Positions 63,079-64,000 of a DNA stretch of 64,000 nt are shown in pieces. A program made the translations under genes and the position numbers. Below the pieces are notes generated by a model that was not told the DNA's origin, did not search any database, and worked only from the letters and a program-made list of their open reading frames with translations. Position 1 is the first letter of the stretch; each line of letters opens with the position of its first letter. Source of the DNA: Bacteroidota bacterium (GTDB taxonomy: Bacteria; Bacteroidota; Bacteroidia; UKL13-3); the NCBI GenBank assembly GCA_947460345.1, contig CANHGM010000001.1:106518-170517 (forward strand), written 5' to 3'.

Positions 63079-64000
63079 CTATTGTCTTCTTAAGATATTC
63101 ACTTCTTGCTCACTCAACAATCGCCACTGTCCTCTTTTCAAGCTTGTTTTGGTCAAGCCTGCAAAATAAGTTCTATCCAATTTGTCTACTTTATAACCCA
63201 ATGATTCGAACATGCGATGCACGATTCTGTTTCTACCACTATGTATTTCGACAAACAAGGTTTTTTTGTCGTCAGTGCTTTTAAACTCTAAAGCATCAGC
63301 ATGAATAGGTCCATCTTCTAATTCAACACCTTCTAATAATTTTTGTTTGTCAGCAAGTTTAAAGTTTTGGTCCAATTGAGCAATATATACTTTTTTGATA
63401 CCAAATTTTGGATGCGTAAGTTTGTTAGATAAATCACCATCATTGGTTAAAAGCAACACACCCGTAGTGTTTCTATCGAGCCTACCTACCGGAAAAATTC
63501 TTTCTTTAGTAGCATCTTTCACCAGTTCCATGATGGTATTTCTACCTTCAGGATCGTCAGTGGTGGTGATTACATTCTTAGGTTTATTAATGAGCACATA
63601 AACTTTCTTTTCTACCTTAACTCTAGCATCGCCATAACTAATCTCATCTTTTTGAGGGTTTACTTTAGTTCCTAATTCAGTAATTATTTTGCCATTTACT
63701 TTTACAAGACCGGCTGTAATCATCACATCAGCTTCTCTTCTTGAGGCAATACCTGCATTAGATAAAAACCTATTAAGCCTGATACTCACATCAACATTAT
63801 CTGGATAGAAATCGCTTTCATCACCAGCACTTTTTCGTGATTTTAGTTTTATTGGCTCTTCTTTTAAGATTATGCGTTTGCCTTTAGGGACCCAATCTTT
63901 AGATTTGCTATCACTTTCGTTTCTTTTAGTATAAGAGCGTTTTTCGTATCCACCTCTGTCAGGTTTTGAAAAACTTCTACGCTCAGTTGAGCCTCCTCTG
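63079..64000 (-). CDS. rluB: Pseudouridine synthase RluB/RsuA type (5' end beyond window)
   Basis: The frame stays open to the window edge: upstream of the GTG at 63789 it reads RGGSTERRSFSKPDRGGYEK, KRSYTKRNESDSKSKDWVPK and DESDFYPDNVD with no stop, so the gene is longer than 236 residues and truncated here. The Arg/Ser/Gly/Lys-rich N-terminal extension is common in Bacteroidota homologues. It is followed by an S4 RNA-binding domain (IRLNRFLSNAGIASRREADV) and the synthase core with catalytic Asp in GRLDRNTTGVLLLTNDG, plus GRNRIVHRMFESLGYKV. Modifies 23S rRNA (RluB) or 16S (RsuA) uridine; RluB is more probable in this phylum. Confidence 0.92.
   Translation of the reverse strand, partial: RGGSTERRSFSKPDRGGYEKRSYTKRNESDSKSKDWVPKGKRIILKEEPIKLKSRKSAGDESDFYPDNVDVSIRLNRFLSNAGIASRREADVMITAGLVKVNGKIITELGTKVNPQKDEISYGDARVKVEKKVYVLINKPKNVITTTDDPEGRNTIMELVKDATKERIFPVGRLDRNTTGVLLLTNDGDLSNKLTHPKFGIKKVYIAQLDQNFKLADKQKLLEGVELEDGPIHADALEFKSTDDKKTLFVEIHSGRNRIVHRMFESLGYKVDKLDRTYFAGLTKTSLKRGQWRLLSEQEVNILRRQ

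Overview
The window is a 64 kb chromosomal segment of an AT-rich member of the Bacteroidota. It is not a gut-type Bacteroides. I infer this from five type 9 secretion system (T9SS) type A C-terminal tails plus one gliding-motility (CHU_C) tail, the many carboxypeptidase-regulatory-domain TonB receptors, lineage families such as DUF4292, DUF4783, DUF4919, DUF4465 and DUF6428, the scarcity of Shine-Dalgarno sequences, and -7 boxes of the Bacteroidota form TAnnTTTG. Genus cannot be read from the sequence; Chitinophagales- or Sphingobacteriales-like uncultured lineages fit. There is no rRNA, CRISPR array, transposase or intact prophage. One tRNA (Ala-GGC) is present.

Layout. 0-4 kb: end of a PKD/CHU_C surface protein, an Omp28-like T9SS protein, a XerC/D recombinase with a ribosome hibernation factor. 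3.9-9 kb: a cobalamin riboswitch followed by a vitamin B12 capture and uptake operon (BtuB receptor, two T9SS-exported surface proteins, a BtuG-like propeller lipoprotein), then an AlkD-like glycosylase. 10-13 kb: carA, a 38-residue lipoprotein, a methyltransferase and a Nudix hydrolase. 13-27 kb: a very large TonB receptor behind a dyad-rich leader, a secreted repeat protein, an HD phosphohydrolase, a PIF1/HRDC helicase and a 1508-residue RCC1-propeller T9SS protein. 26.7-29.1 kb: a small ars cluster without efflux pump, a GNAT and an SRPBCC protein. 29.2-35.4 kb: a 4 x 137 bp palindromic tandem array and a divergent pair of secreted beta-helix protein and TonB receptor, then a DUF4919 protein. 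35.4-46 kb: a lone biotin carrier protein, metF, a vWA-like secreted protein, DUF1573, a ferredoxin reductase-like protein, the Wzz/Wzy-type polysaccharide pair, a membrane protein and a C-terminal processing protease. 46-55.7 kb: envelope genes (DUF4292, EnvC-like, ComF, OM receptor), nadC, DUF4783, gpmI, lpxB. 55.7-57.2 kb: an island of four tiny unknown genes and a T9SS-tail remnant beside tRNA-Ala. 57.2-64 kb: recA, a LolA-like gene, the succinate dehydrogenase operon and rluB.

How it fits together: most of the window is housekeeping plus outer-envelope biology. The clearest multi-gene system is the riboswitch-controlled B12 locus, in which the surface accessory proteins carry T9SS tails rather than lipid anchors. 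The most unexplained structures are the triple dyad leader before the TonB receptor at 13.16 kb, the 137 bp array at 29.2 kb, the tiny-gene island at 56 kb, and a recurrent placement of TAnnTTTG boxes only 3-9 bases before start codons, which suggests leaderless transcripts.

All gene calls rest on reading protein motifs by eye; no database search was run. Counts and repeat boundaries were made by hand.
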